This document shows positions 26,464 to 36,063 of a stretch of DNA of 64,000 nt, piece by piece (position 1 is the first letter of the stretch; each line of letters begins with the position of its first letter). The stretch spans positions 1 to 64,000 of the forward strand of contig NZ_JTGN01000021.1 of NCBI RefSeq assembly GCF_000797495.1, in the 5' to 3' direction. The translations under genes and the position numbers were made by a program. Origin of the DNA: Robinsoniella peoriensis. Its GTDB lineage: Bacteria; Bacillota; Clostridia; Lachnospirales; Lachnospiraceae. The notes under the pieces are model-generated. The model was not told the origin of the DNA. It worked only from the letters and a program-made list of their open reading frames with translations, and did not search any database.

Positions 26464-26501
26464 TTTAGCATCCATTTGCCAATCAACTCATGGATGCTAA
26501 A
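26464..26501 (-). terminator. Terminator of the second response-regulator gene
   Basis: A perfect 12-bp stem (TTTAGCATCCAT at 26464-26475 and complement at 26490-26501) follows the regulator stop by 28 bases. AATTTT on the minus strand provides a short U tract. Confidence 0.65.
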
Positions 26502-26528
26502 TAAATATCCCTGTGTAATTTTCATTCC

Positions 26529-27734
26529 TTATCTTTTTTGTGCACTCTTACGGTACTCAGCCGGACTTACTCCGGTAATCTTTTTAAATACATTGCTGAA
26601 ATAATGCTGAGTGGTATATCCTACCTTCTCCGCTATTTCATACATTTTCAGATCTTCTTCAAAAAGCAGGTCGATTGCTTTTCGGATACGCACTTTTGTA
26701 AGATAATCAATAAAGGTGATTCCCATCTCTTTTCGAAAAATCCTGCTTAAATGCTGAGGCGAAAGATACGTATAATCCGCCACATCCTGCAGCGTCAATT
26801 CTTCTCTGTTATAATTATCTTCTATGTATTGTTTCACAATTTTAATTACGCTGGATCCGCCCTTTACTGATTCCATCTGCTCTGCTGCCCGGTTGTATAC
26901 CGCAACCAGATTCTCATATCCTTCTCCTGTCTCCTGAACCGAAACTACTTTTAATGGAAGACATCCCTCGATGCTTTCCATACATTTTAACTGCTTGCGC
27001 CTAAGCTCTTCTGCTCCCATATCTTTTGAGATCACCACCAGATCACCATTTTCTACCTGGCAGGAAGAGACATTTTTCAGGTCATTAAAAATTTCATTAC
27101 TAATATTCTGAACAGCATAGGATAACAGGTCATCATCCCAGTTTTCACCCAGATCTTTATCCACCGCCTGTTCCAGATGAATAATGGTAACTGCATATTG
27201 TTTTGGAATACAAATGTCCAGATACTGCATTCGTTCCTCGATTTCTTCCTCTGCAAGTCTCCCTTCCAGCCAGTTCTTTAAAAAGGCATCCACCAGATGT
27301 ATTTTGTTCTGCTGTAAAGTCATCTTTGCCCACTTCAGATATTTATCTTCCTTATTTTGCTGCTGTACTTCCTTTAATACCTCCTGAATCATATTGTCAA
27401 AAGGTTCTTCCATCAATGGTTTTAAAATGTACTCAAAGACTCCGAGCCGGAGAGCCGTCCTTGCAAATTCAAAATCATCATATCCTGTGATAACAACAAT
27501 GATTGCCTGGGGCTGTAAATTCTTTAATTTTTCAATAAACTGCAGCCCGCTTAAAAAAGGCATGTTAATATCTACAAAGAAAATATCAATGTCCTCTTCC
27601 TGGGCAATTTCCAATGCCATTTCTCCATCTTCTGCTTCTGCTACGACTTCAATTTCTTCATATTTCCGTAAAAAACTGATAATCCCCCTCCGGATTATGT
27701 ACTCATCATCTGCTACCATAGCTTTGCAATTCAT
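26529..27734 (-). CDS. AraC-type response regulator of second sugar system
   Basis: A 401-residue protein. The receiver domain (1-120) has acidic residues D9-D10-E11, phospho-acceptor D55 in FFVDINMPF, and the conserved Thr and Lys (VVITGYDDF, YILKPL). The middle region (about 130-290) is poorly conserved; the C-terminal 100 residues are the AraC DNA-binding domain (LTLQDVADYTYLSPQHLSRIF and MYEIAEKVGYTTQHYFSNVF). It is transcribed first, ahead of binding protein, transporter and kinase, with a terminator in between, and has a promoter with a motif shared with the binding-protein gene. Confidence 0.93.
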   Translation of the reverse strand: MNCKAMVADDEYIIRRGIISFLRKYEEIEVVAEAEDGEMALEIAQEEDIDIFFVDINMPFLSGLQFIEKLKNLQPQAIIVVITGYDDFEFARTALRLGVFEYILKPLMEEPFDNMIQEVLKEVQQQNKEDKYLKWAKMTLQQNKIHLVDAFLKNWLEGRLAEEEIEERMQYLDICIPKQYAVTIIHLEQAVDKDLGENWDDDLLSYAVQNISNEIFNDLKNVSSCQVENGDLVVISKDMGAEELRRKQLKCMESIEGCLPLKVVSVQETGEGYENLVAVYNRAAEQMESVKGGSSVIKIVKQYIEDNYNREELTLQDVADYTYLSPQHLSRIFRKEMGITFIDYLTKVRIRKAIDLLFEEDLKMYEIAEKVGYTTQHYFSNVFKKITGVSPAEYRKSAQKR

Positions 27735-27825
27735 CTTTTTCTTCCTCCCATAATTTAGAACGTGTTTATAAATTCATTTCCCCCTCTTCATCAAATGAGA
27801 CGATAATCCCCCGATGATAAAATAC

Positions 27826-27869
27826 ATTATAATGGAAAAATCATCCTTTGACTATGCAAAATTTTAGCA
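27826..27869 (-). promoter_or_regulatory. Promoter and candidate operator of the second regulator gene
   Basis: TATAAT on the minus strand (27831-27826) is preceded, 23 bases upstream, by TGCTAAAATTTTGCA (27869-27855), nearly the same motif as upstream of the YtfQ-like gene. The -35 (AGTCAA) is poor, as expected for an activated promoter. Autoregulation is inferred. Confidence 0.5.
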
Positions 27870-27881
27870 CTAATTTATAAA

Positions 27882-27910
27882 AATACCACGCCGGAAAAAA
27901 GCGTGGTATT
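27882..27910 (-). terminator. Terminator of the GH43 gene
   Basis: A perfect 10-bp stem AATACCACGC / GCGTGGTATT with a 9-base loop, followed by TTTTAT on the minus strand, lies 36 bases after the GH43 stop. Confidence 0.85.
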
Positions 27911-27946
27911 TTATATTCATTATTGTTATCGTTTTTATCTTAATAT

Positions 27947-30900
27947 TTATTTCTTAACCAACACGGATACAGTCCTGCTGTATTTTCCATAGACCTTTGA
28001 TTTGCCTGACGTTTTAAATGCCCTGATTTTTACGTAGCAGACCTTCTTAGCCTTGAGATTCTTAAGGGTTCTGGATGTTATTTTCCCGGAACTGATTACA
28101 ATCTTTTTGACTCCCTTTTTGAATTTTTTATCCGCTGAGTATGTGATCAGGTATCCGCTTGCACCACTTGTACGCTTCCATGATAGTTTCAAAGTTTTAG
28201 ATTTCTTTGATATTGCTTTCACATCAGTAGTTTTCTTTGGGGCAACCGAAACGGTAATTCTTCTGACTGCAGAATCATAATTGGCATTGCCTGCTGCCGT
28301 TATGGTAATCTGTGCCTTACCGGTACCCTTGATTGTCACTTTACCCTTACTGTCCACTTTTACAACCTTCGTATGATCGGACTTATAAGATAACTTACCT
28401 TTTCCGGATGCCTTTGCCTTAATATAGAAGCTCTTATCTCCATTTGTTTTCTTAAAATCTTTAGCTGTAATCGTCTGTTTCTTTTTCTGGATATCAAAGA
28501 TTGCTTCCAGACTTACACTTTGTGCCGGCATCAGGAATGTAATCGTCTGTGACTTTTGCTGTTCTGCCGTCAGTGTAATTCCGGCTGTCTTCCACTGTGC
28601 AAATACCTTGCCGGAAGGAACAGACACCGATGCCTGAATTCTGGTTCCTGCCGGATACATCTGGTCTTTTGCTGCATTTATTATGGTAATCCCGGCTCCT
28701 GCCTTCAACTGGTATTTCGGTTTTTCCGGAACTACTATATTTTTAAATCCTGCATTTAATACAACTTCATTCTCAGGCATGACGAAAGTAATGGACAGTG
28801 CTCTTTTTTCTGCCTCTGTTAACGTGATTCCTTTGACTTCCCAACCGGTGAACTCTTTGCCCTGAGGTATGCCCACCGTTGCCTTAACCGTAGTTCCTGC
28901 CTGACAGGTACCGTTTGAAGAAGCATTTTCAATTGTTACATTTGCTCCTGTTGTAACCTTATAATACGCATTTTCCTCATAGACCGGAACGATACTTCCC
29001 CTGCCTCTTGGAACCGTAAATGTAAATTCTCTGGATTCTTTCTGGTCAGCCGTCAGTTCCAGACCGGATACTTCCCAATTACTAAAAGTTTCACCCGGAA
29101 TATCGATTGCCTGTACCGTAACCTCGGAACTAATTCGGAACATATCATCTTTTACATCTCCGCTTACGCTTACGTTTTTATCAACATAAAAACGAACATA
29201 AGCAGACAAATCCTTTGCTGCCGCTTCTAATGATAAATAACGGTTTGAAACAGCCTGCACTGCATCTTTATTAACGGCTTTTGCACTTAACAGCGCTCCA
29301 TAAAAGATTCTCCAGGTCTCAATAGAATATTCCGCTTCCAAAATCCCCTCCACATCAGCGATCAAAGCATCCAGCTCAGCCCCTGTCTTAACAGTCTGAG
29401 GTGCCGGCTGTTCATGAGCTTCCTGCACAGTTATATAATCAATATATACATTTCCACTGTTTTCTGCATCTTTTACGTAAGATATGGTGTTATCACCTTT
29501 TTTCAGGGTAACGCGGCTGCAGACAGTCATCCAGTGCTGCCAGTCTGTTTCTGTTTTGTCAAAGGGAACCGTGACACTTTTTTGACCTGCATTATTTACA
29601 TAGAGATTCAAGGTGCCCGCCTTTGGTGTAATATCCGGTATATTTGCTTCCCATTCTCCACGGTTGTCCGTACTACTGATCGGGGCCTTTACCCCGTTCG
29701 CATAACGAGCTCTGATAAAATAGTCGCCATCTTCCTGTACGTTTACCTTAAACGTTATTTTTTCTCCATTCGTGTCTGTGAATTTACCATATCCGGTTCC
29801 CTGGAATCCTTTCCCTTTATATCCTTTTTGGGCACCGCCTGACAAATCTCCGTCTTCTGCCTGATATGCAAGTCCCAGACCCGGATCGCCGGATGGCAGT
29901 GCTGTAAATTCATATGGCGATACCGGCCTGCCAAAGTTCGGTGATCCATCTTCATTCCATGTGAATTTCTTAATACTGACCTGTCTCCATGCATTATTAT
30001 TTGACGGATACACTTTTGAATGGAATGCCATCCAGTCCTCTGTCCCATCAGCTGACTGAAAGAATGAAGCTCTGGCTGGTCCATAGACATCTTTCGATCC
30101 CTCGAATATGCCTTCTTTATAGGTCCAGTTATCCGGATTTAACACATCCTCCTTTGTCGTATCAAATACATACATACCCATGTGATATCCTGCTGTCTTA
30201 AAGCTTCCCTGGGAAACAGTCATAAACAGATGCTCCCCATTCACAACTGCTCTGGGGCCTTCACCTCCGAAGCCAGGCAGAAAACTTCTTTCCTCCGTAA
30301 TCTTAATGGGTGATTCCATTCTGGCAATGGCTGGTGACTCTACGCCGCTTTCCATGCTTCCCCAGCAGGCATATAACTGTCCGCGGTACTGGAAAACGGT
30401 AAAATCATTTCCCTGTGCAAACTCATTGGGGTTATTTATTTCCATTCCCGTATACAATACGCCTCTGTCAATCCAGTCTCCCTGGGGATCATCAGTAACA
30501 GATTCCATAACACATGCCATATGCCTCCAGTTATATTCTTTTGCATCTGCACAGTAATAAATATACCATTTACCGTCAATGAAGAACATTTCCGGAGCAA
30601 AGATCCTGGATTTTGAATCATTAAAATCAAAAATCCTTACTTTTTCTCCCTGATCCAGCAGCGATTTTGATTTTGATACATACATTTTATTGTGGGATGG
30701 ATCGTTACTGGACGAAACAAAGTAATAATATCCGTCATGATAGCTGATAAATGGATCCTGTCCCTGATAGAGTGCATTATTGAACTGGGTTAATGCTTCC
30801 CCTTTTTGTGCACGAATTACATTTAATTTAAATTCTGCCACCGCATCGGTGATCTTATTGGAATCTTCTTTCAGAACAGATGCGATGATATCAAAGTCTT

Positions 30901-33532
30901 TTGCATCTGCTGCTACTTCATCTACAACTGCAGAGAACTTATCCATATACTCTTTCGCAATCTGACCCTCACCAGATCCTACCTTCGTATTTTTGCGAAG
31001 ATTCACTGCCTCTGTGAGACCCACATATAATTTTTCTCTCGCCATAACGCTTTCATACCACATTGCTTCCGGGGCATACAACTGATCTTCTCCAATCACC
31101 GATTTTACCCCATCCCGTGTCCAGGATAAATTCATATCTTCCTTAAGATTCAGATTCTCTGCTATAATCGTAAGATTATAATAGATTCCCTTTTCCAGTT
31201 CTACTTTTTGGCTTTGGGTTTCTTTATACACATTTCCCGCATTTTGAGAAATAATTTTTTCATCATTCAGATACACCTGATAGTTACCGGAAGATCCAAA
31301 TGCCAATTCATAGGTTCCGGATACATCTGGTTTAATTTTACCGTTTAATTCTACATTTGCCGGCGCGTTCTCATTTCCCTCGTAATAGCTGACCAGGGAA
31401 TTTACCGAAAACTGCTCTGATGATACCTCATTTGCCATTACCTCAGCCAGTTTTTCCTGATTACCGCCTTTTTCCTGATAGATTTCTCCGATTAATCCTT
31501 TTTTTGTACTTGACGGATAAAGGTTTGCCGTTGGAATAACTTCTTTTTCCTCTGCTCCGGGTTTCAGCCATTCCAGCATAATATAAGCTCCGCCATAACC
31601 CTGGAAGTATTCAATGCGAATATCATTTCTGCCTTCATTTAGATGGATTGGCTGGCTTTCCTGCTGCTTATCCCATTTGGATTCCCAGAAATCAATTGCC
31701 AGCTCATCATTTACCCAAAGGCGGAAACCATCATCTCCTATCAGATAAAAGGTATAATCACCTGCTTCTTCTGCGTTTACCTGTCCGGTAAAACGAAAAG
31801 AACCATATTCTTCCGATCCGTTATACTGGGATAATATTTTTTTAATGGAAAGTGTCTTGTCAAGTACGGGTGCAATTACTTCACCTTTTTTTTCTTCCAG
31901 GAAGATATCACCATACACCTCAGCCAGAAGTCCATGCTGGTCTTCTGCTGCAGTTTCTCCCTGGATCGCCTTTGCAGCCTGCCGAAAACACTCAGCCGGA
32001 ACAACCTGTGCCTGTCCGCCATCCTTTTTCCAGGATAAATTCAAATTGGCATCTCCATCTGCCTGGGCATAATTAATACGGATTTTGTAAAGAAATCCTT
32101 TTTCCATATGTACTGGCTGACTGACCTTGGTCTGGTCGGAATGAAGTTTCCAGGAATTAACCATCATTTCATCCTTCATCCAGAAGCGAAAAGCATCATC
32201 TCCGCTCATTACAAATTCATAGTCACCGCTCTCCTGAGGCGTAATATATCCGTGGATAATAGCCGTTGCATATTCACTGCTTCCATTACTTAGCTCAATT
32301 GCATCTTTTAAACCTTCCCGCCCATCCAGGTTTGGTAAAACCTGATTTACCGGTTCCCCTGCAAATCCAAAGGACGTAATACTGGAAGGTGTTCCGCTTA
32401 CCTTATAGATCTGGGCTGTTAAGCCCGCATCAGCGGGAGCTTTTGCATGATAATAAGCTTTTTCAGGAATCACTTCCTTGGCTATACCCGCATTTACAGA
32501 CTCCCATGAAAGCTTCAATACGGCGCCGCCCCATCCCTGTAAGTATTCAATCTTGATATCATGCAGTCCGCTACTTAAGGCAACTGCATTACTTGTCTGT
32601 TCCTTTTCCCATTCCTGTACCCAGAAATCGATGACCAGTTTTCCGTCGATCCATATACGGAATCCGTCATCTCCCCAGCCGTAGAACTTATAATCCCCGG
32701 CTTTTTCTACGTTCAGCTTTCCGGTGAATCTTGCCGTAGCAAATTGCTCATCTCCCTTATTCCCATTATATTTGTCAAAAATGGGCCTTAAGTTCTGTCC
32801 GTTTAAGGTAGGAAAAATCTGTTCTCCTGTTTTATTTTCAAAATTAAAAAGTTCAATTGGACCCCCACGGTATCCCTCGGTATTAAAAATCTCGCCAAAC
32901 AGCCCCGGTTCCAAGTCCTCCAGCGCTTTTACCGTATTTACATCAGACACGTATTCAGGCTCCTGTACGAAAGCAGACCCGTCCTCTGATTGTATTACCG
33001 CTTCCGTATCCTTTTTTCTTTCAGATGTGGCTGCCTGTCCGTCGGTTGATTCTGGCTCTGTATCTGAAGTTATCTCCGTAGCTGAATCTATCTCTGTTTC
33101 CCAATCTATTTCAGATCCTGGAGCTATCTCTGCATCCGAAGCTGTCTCTACATCCGAATCTGTCACCGCTTCCGAATCTGTCACTGCTTTCGAATTTGTC
33201 ACTGCTTCCGAATCTGTCACTGTTTCCGAATCTGTCACTGCTTCCGAATCTGTTTCAGATCCTGGTGCTGTCTCCGCTTTTTGATCTATCCCGTCTTCTG
33301 TTACACGGTTTTCTTTCTTCTCTTCTGCCCTTATCACAACGCTGCGCTCATTTCGGTCTGCTTCTCCATATCCCTGCTGCTTATCATTCGTCTCCTGCAC
33401 CTGTCCGCCGGCAGTCACCTGCGCTGCTGCGTTTTGTCCCGCTGCTGATACGGGCATCACAATTGTGTTTAACACCAATGCCATAGACAGCATAAAACTA
33501 ACTCCTCTGGCAAACCTCTTCTTCCTCTTCAT
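27947..33532 (-). CDS. Giant secreted multidomain glycoside hydrolase, GH43 with PA14 modules
   Basis: An 1861-residue secreted protein: signal peptide (1-31), low-complexity Ser/Asp/Glu/Thr spacer (about 40-190), four PA14-like modules (about 209-354, 368-514, 531-668, 678-817; e.g. GDDGFRIWIDGKLVIDFW), a helical spacer, a GH43 five-bladed propeller (about 915-1215), a CBM6-like module (1220-1370), three beta repeats of InlB/bacterial-repeat type (about 1445-1678), a Big2-like domain and a fibronectin III-like C-terminus. Catalytic candidates are D926 in GQDPFISYHDG and E1091 in GGEGPRAVV; FAPEMFFIDGKWYIYY also fits GH43. Expected activity is exo- or endo-alpha-arabinofuranosidase or beta-xylosidase type. 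No sortase motif is seen; the Lys-rich C-terminal domains may bind the cell wall. A GGAGG site precedes the ATG. Confidence 0.9.
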   Translation of the reverse strand: MKRKKRFARGVSFMLSMALVLNTIVMPVSAAGQNAAAQVTAGGQVQETNDKQQGYGEADRNERSVVIRAEEKKENRVTEDGIDQKAETAPGSETDSEAVTDSETVTDSEAVTNSKAVTDSEAVTDSDVETASDAEIAPGSEIDWETEIDSATEITSDTEPESTDGQAATSERKKDTEAVIQSEDGSAFVQEPEYVSDVNTVKALEDLEPGLFGEIFNTEGYRGGPIELFNFENKTGEQIFPTLNGQNLRPIFDKYNGNKGDEQFATARFTGKLNVEKAGDYKFYGWGDDGFRIWIDGKLVIDFWVQEWEKEQTSNAVALSSGLHDIKIEYLQGWGGAVLKLSWESVNAGIAKEVIPEKAYYHAKAPADAGLTAQIYKVSGTPSSITSFGFAGEPVNQVLPNLDGREGLKDAIELSNGSSEYATAIIHGYITPQESGDYEFVMSGDDAFRFWMKDEMMVNSWKLHSDQTKVSQPVHMEKGFLYKIRINYAQADGDANLNLSWKKDGGQAQVVPAECFRQAAKAIQGETAAEDQHGLLAEVYGDIFLEEKKGEVIAPVLDKTLSIKKILSQYNGSEEYGSFRFTGQVNAEEAGDYTFYLIGDDGFRLWVNDELAIDFWESKWDKQQESQPIHLNEGRNDIRIEYFQGYGGAYIMLEWLKPGAEEKEVIPTANLYPSSTKKGLIGEIYQEKGGNQEKLAEVMANEVSSEQFSVNSLVSYYEGNENAPANVELNGKIKPDVSGTYELAFGSSGNYQVYLNDEKIISQNAGNVYKETQSQKVELEKGIYYNLTIIAENLNLKEDMNLSWTRDGVKSVIGEDQLYAPEAMWYESVMAREKLYVGLTEAVNLRKNTKVGSGEGQIAKEYMDKFSAVVDEVAADAKDFDIIASVLKEDSNKITDAVAEFKLNVIRAQKGEALTQFNNALYQGQDPFISYHDGYYYFVSSSNDPSHNKMYVSKSKSLLDQGEKVRIFDFNDSKSRIFAPEMFFIDGKWYIYYCADAKEYNWRHMACVMESVTDDPQGDWIDRGVLYTGMEINNPNEFAQGNDFTVFQYRGQLYACWGSMESGVESPAIARMESPIKITEERSFLPGFGGEGPRAVVNGEHLFMTVSQGSFKTAGYHMGMYVFDTTKEDVLNPDNWTYKEGIFEGSKDVYGPARASFFQSADGTEDWMAFHSKVYPSNNNAWRQVSIKKFTWNEDGSPNFGRPVSPYEFTALPSGDPGLGLAYQAEDGDLSGGAQKGYKGKGFQGTGYGKFTDTNGEKITFKVNVQEDGDYFIRARYANGVKAPISSTDNRGEWEANIPDITPKAGTLNLYVNNAGQKSVTVPFDKTETDWQHWMTVCSRVTLKKGDNTISYVKDAENSGNVYIDYITVQEAHEQPAPQTVKTGAELDALIADVEGILEAEYSIETWRIFYGALLSAKAVNKDAVQAVSNRYLSLEAAAKDLSAYVRFYVDKNVSVSGDVKDDMFRISSEVTVQAIDIPGETFSNWEVSGLELTADQKESREFTFTVPRGRGSIVPVYEENAYYKVTTGANVTIENASSNGTCQAGTTVKATVGIPQGKEFTGWEVKGITLTEAEKRALSITFVMPENEVVLNAGFKNIVVPEKPKYQLKAGAGITIINAAKDQMYPAGTRIQASVSVPSGKVFAQWKTAGITLTAEQQKSQTITFLMPAQSVSLEAIFDIQKKKQTITAKDFKKTNGDKSFYIKAKASGKGKLSYKSDHTKVVKVDSKGKVTIKGTGKAQITITAAGNANYDSAVRRITVSVAPKKTTDVKAISKKSKTLKLSWKRTSGASGYLITYSADKKFKKGVKKIVISSGKITSRTLKNLKAKKVCYVKIRAFKTSGKSKVYGKYSRTVSVLVKK

Positions 33533-33612
33533 AACAATCCTCCGTTCTTTTTTCCCAGGGAACCCAGATGCATCCAGACCCTTCCGGAATTTTAATATTT
33601 ATAGAAAATCAT

Positions 33613-33641
33613 AGCATACAAACTCCGGTTTCTCTTTACAA
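33613..33641 (-). promoter_or_regulatory. Predicted promoter of the GH43 gene
   Basis: On the minus strand TTGTAA (33641-33636), a 17-base spacer and TATGCT (33618-33613), about 80 bases before the ATG. The remaining part of the 33533-33839 gap is AT-rich and holds a small inverted repeat CTTACAA-AA-TTGTAAG (33740-33755) of unknown role. Confidence 0.55.
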
Positions 33642-33839
33642 TATTTTGTTTGTATTTTTCACTTTTTTATCATTTCTTTATTTTAAGTACCTATTCTTTC
33701 TATTAATAATGTCTGATGGTAAAGGCAAAAAATCTCTGACTTACAAAATTGTAAGCTATATTCCTAAAATGTAAGCTGCAATTATGGCAGACAATGATTC
33801 ATTTTGATATCATTAAGCCATGAAAGGTGGTGCTATATT

Positions 33840-34937
33840 ATGAATATATACCTGATCCCAATTAAAGAAGCCATCGCAGTTTTTCCGCTGCTGGCTGTTA
33901 TATTTACATTTCCATACATGATTTATCAATACCGCAGATACGGTTCCATACCGCTATTTCGATCCGTTATCACGTATTCCTTTGTTTTGTACCTGCTATG
34001 CATGTATTTCCTTGTAATACTTCCGCTCCCCTCTGTTAGTGAGGTGGCAGGCTACACAGGACCTCAGACTCAGCTGGTTCCATTCCAGTTTGTAAGAGAC
34101 TTCTTAAGAGAAACAACTTTTCAAATCTCTTCACCGGGAACCTGGATAAGTGCACTGACACAAAACTGCTTCTTGCAGGTCATCTTTAACATCCTGCTGT
34201 TTTTGCCTCTCGGTACCTACCTGCGGTATTATTTCCGATGCAGCTGGAAAAAAGTATTATTGGTCAGCTTTTCTCTGAGCCTGTTCTTTGAACTTACGCA
34301 GTTAAGCGGATTATACGGAATATATCCCCGCGGATACCGTCTGTTCGATGTAGATGACCTGATGCTGAACACCAGCGGTGGAATGCTTGGTTATATTTCA
34401 TCAGCTATCTTTATGAAATTACTGCCAAGCAGAGAACGTTTGGATAAAATTGCATACGAAAAGGGGTTACACGTCTCTTTTTGCAGAAGGCTTGCTGCAT
34501 TTACCCTGGACTGGGTTATCCTGGCTTGTATTGGTGTTCCGACCGTAATCCTGACAACATTTATCCCTCCGTTCTTATTCCTGATCCAGTTTGCTTCCTG
34601 CTTCATGCTGCCTGTATTTTACTTTGTGGTGTGTACCTACCTCACAAATGGTTACACTCCGGGAAAATGGCTGCTGCGAATCAGGGTTACTTCCAGCGAT
34701 GGTGAAAAAGCACTTACACTGCAGCAGTGCATATTGCGCTTTGGATCACTTTACCTGATTTTCGTTCCGGTTCTAATGATCTGGGCTAGTTATCATCTGT
34801 TCTGCTTCTGTACCGGACGCCCCAGAACATTAGTATATGAACAGATAAGCAAGACTACCTGCATCAGCACCATCGGGCGGGACACTGTTCAGCCGAAGTA
34901 CAGGAGGCATTATTTATTAACAGCCCACAAAATATAA
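33840..34937 (+). CDS. VanZ-like / RDD membrane protein
   Basis: A 365-residue membrane protein started at the ATG at 33840, behind AAAGGTGG. Residues 1-190 form a VanZ-like domain of four to five helices with the typical LVPFQFVRDF, NCFLQVIFNILLFLPLGTYLRYYF, FELTQLSGLYGIYPRGYRLFDVDDLMLNTSGG motifs in pieces. Residues about 215-340 form an RDD domain (RRLAAFTLDWVILACIGV, GYTPGKWLLRIRV). VanZ family members are linked to glycopeptide tolerance and envelope stress in some Firmicutes; that role is not proven here. It is a single gene, followed by a phosphodiesterase gene 89 bases later. Confidence 0.85.
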   Translation: MNIYLIPIKEAIAVFPLLAVIFTFPYMIYQYRRYGSIPLFRSVITYSFVLYLLCMYFLVILPLPSVSEVAGYTGPQTQLVPFQFVRDFLRETTFQISSPGTWISALTQNCFLQVIFNILLFLPLGTYLRYYFRCSWKKVLLVSFSLSLFFELTQLSGLYGIYPRGYRLFDVDDLMLNTSGGMLGYISSAIFMKLLPSRERLDKIAYEKGLHVSFCRRLAAFTLDWVILACIGVPTVILTTFIPPFLFLIQFASCFMLPVFYFVVCTYLTNGYTPGKWLLRIRVTSSDGEKALTLQQCILRFGSLYLIFVPVLMIWASYHLFCFCTGRPRTLVYEQISKTTCISTIGRDTVQPKYRRHYLLTAHKI

Positions 34938-35026
34938 TTGTATCTCATCCCAAAGAGTACTATAATGAACCAAAGCATTCATACACAGAAGTATAGAAAA
35001 CTAAAATATATTAGTGAGGTTGTATT

Positions 35027-35752
35027 ATGAAAACAAAGATTTGGGCGCATCGAGGCGCTTCCGGCTATGCGCCTGAAAATACACTGGAAGCATTTGAACT
35101 TGCAATACACCAGAATGCAGATGGTATTGAACTGGATATACAACTGACAAAAGACGGGGAAATCGTCGTTGCTCATGATGAAAAGATTGATCGTGTCACC
35201 GGTAAAACTGGTTGGATTAAAGACTATACCCTTAAGGAATTAAAACAATTGCGTTTTAACAGGACTCATCCTGAATTTACAAATGCATGTATTCCCACCT
35301 TAAAAGAAGTTTATGAATTGATTCAGCCCACAGGCCTAACCGTTAATGTTGAACTTAAAACCAGCATCTGTTTTTATCCCGGAATAGAGAAAAAAGCATT
35401 AAATCTTGCCCGGGAGATGCAGATGGAAGAGCGGATTATTTACTCCTCCTTTAATCACTATACCTTAAAATATTTAAAAGAACTGGATTCATCTATAAGA
35501 ACCGGACTTCTCTATGAAGACGGCTGGATAAATGTTCCTGCCTACGGAAACAGTATAGGGGTTAATGCTTTGCACCCTGCAATCTATCTTCTCCAGTATC
35601 CTGATTTTCTGCAGGACTGTAAGAAATACAATCTTCCTCTGCACGTGTGGACAGTCAATACAAAAGAGCACATGGAAAAATTAATAAAACTGGGAGTTGA
35701 AGCGATCATAACAGATTTACCGGACATTGCCCGGGAGCTTTCAGATATTTAG
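35027..35752 (+). CDS. Glycerophosphodiester phosphodiesterase
   Basis: A 241-residue cytoplasmic enzyme of the GDPD family, which splits glycerophosphodiesters to glycerol-3-phosphate and an alcohol. The N-terminus WAHRGASGYAPENTLEAF carries the catalytic His-Arg and Glu; IELDIQLTKDGEIVVAHDE holds the metal ligands and the second catalytic His. No signal peptide, so it works on imported or internal lipid head groups (UgpQ/GlpQ-like). GAGGT precedes the ATG. No transporter for glycerophosphodiesters is adjacent. Confidence 0.93.
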   Translation: MKTKIWAHRGASGYAPENTLEAFELAIHQNADGIELDIQLTKDGEIVVAHDEKIDRVTGKTGWIKDYTLKELKQLRFNRTHPEFTNACIPTLKEVYELIQPTGLTVNVELKTSICFYPGIEKKALNLAREMQMEERIIYSSFNHYTLKYLKELDSSIRTGLLYEDGWINVPAYGNSIGVNALHPAIYLLQYPDFLQDCKKYNLPLHVWTVNTKEHMEKLIKLGVEAIITDLPDIARELSDI

Positions 35753-35799
35753 AAAAAATGAAAAGCAGGATATTAGTTTAGATTTTGTCAGGGAAGGGA

Positions 35800-36063
35800 C
35801 GCTTTTTAGATGGAGGTTGTGTTCGGAAAGAGGCGGATGCTATATTCACAGTTATTTGTGCAATGCTGTACTAGTACAGCATTGAGGCTTCGCCGGCTTA
35901 CCGCACTCCCCATCTTTCCGTACACTTTCCCCATCTGCATGCCCCACTTTGCGGCATATTTGCCCCAAATTCAGGTTACGTAGCCCGCTACACGTCCTTC
36001 ATACGGGTCAAATTCCCACAAAGTGTCACGCACAGCTGCCAGAAACCAATTTTCAAACACGCT
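35800..36063 (-). repeat. Dispersed intergenic repeat element with nested palindromes
   Basis: The 310-base gap after the phosphodiesterase gene is filled by an unusually GC-rich element. Reading on the minus strand from 36063, GAGCGTGTTTGAAAATTGG starts a block that matches 9637-9690. A 29-codon open stretch (VFENWFLAAVRDTLWEFD... to a TGA) runs through it. It then holds a small hairpin (GTAGC-GG-GCTAC), runs of short GGGG-containing repeats, and a perfect 24-bp palindrome at 35861-35884. The far end is not defined. I recall such blocks as common in Blautia-like genomes but cannot verify this here. Confidence 0.6.

Noticed and set aside
32724-33284. 186-codon Ser-rich plus-strand frame opposite the GH43 gene
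   Set aside because: It is the antisense reading of the repetitive Ser/Asp/Glu spacer; the coding bias and signal peptide are on the minus strand.
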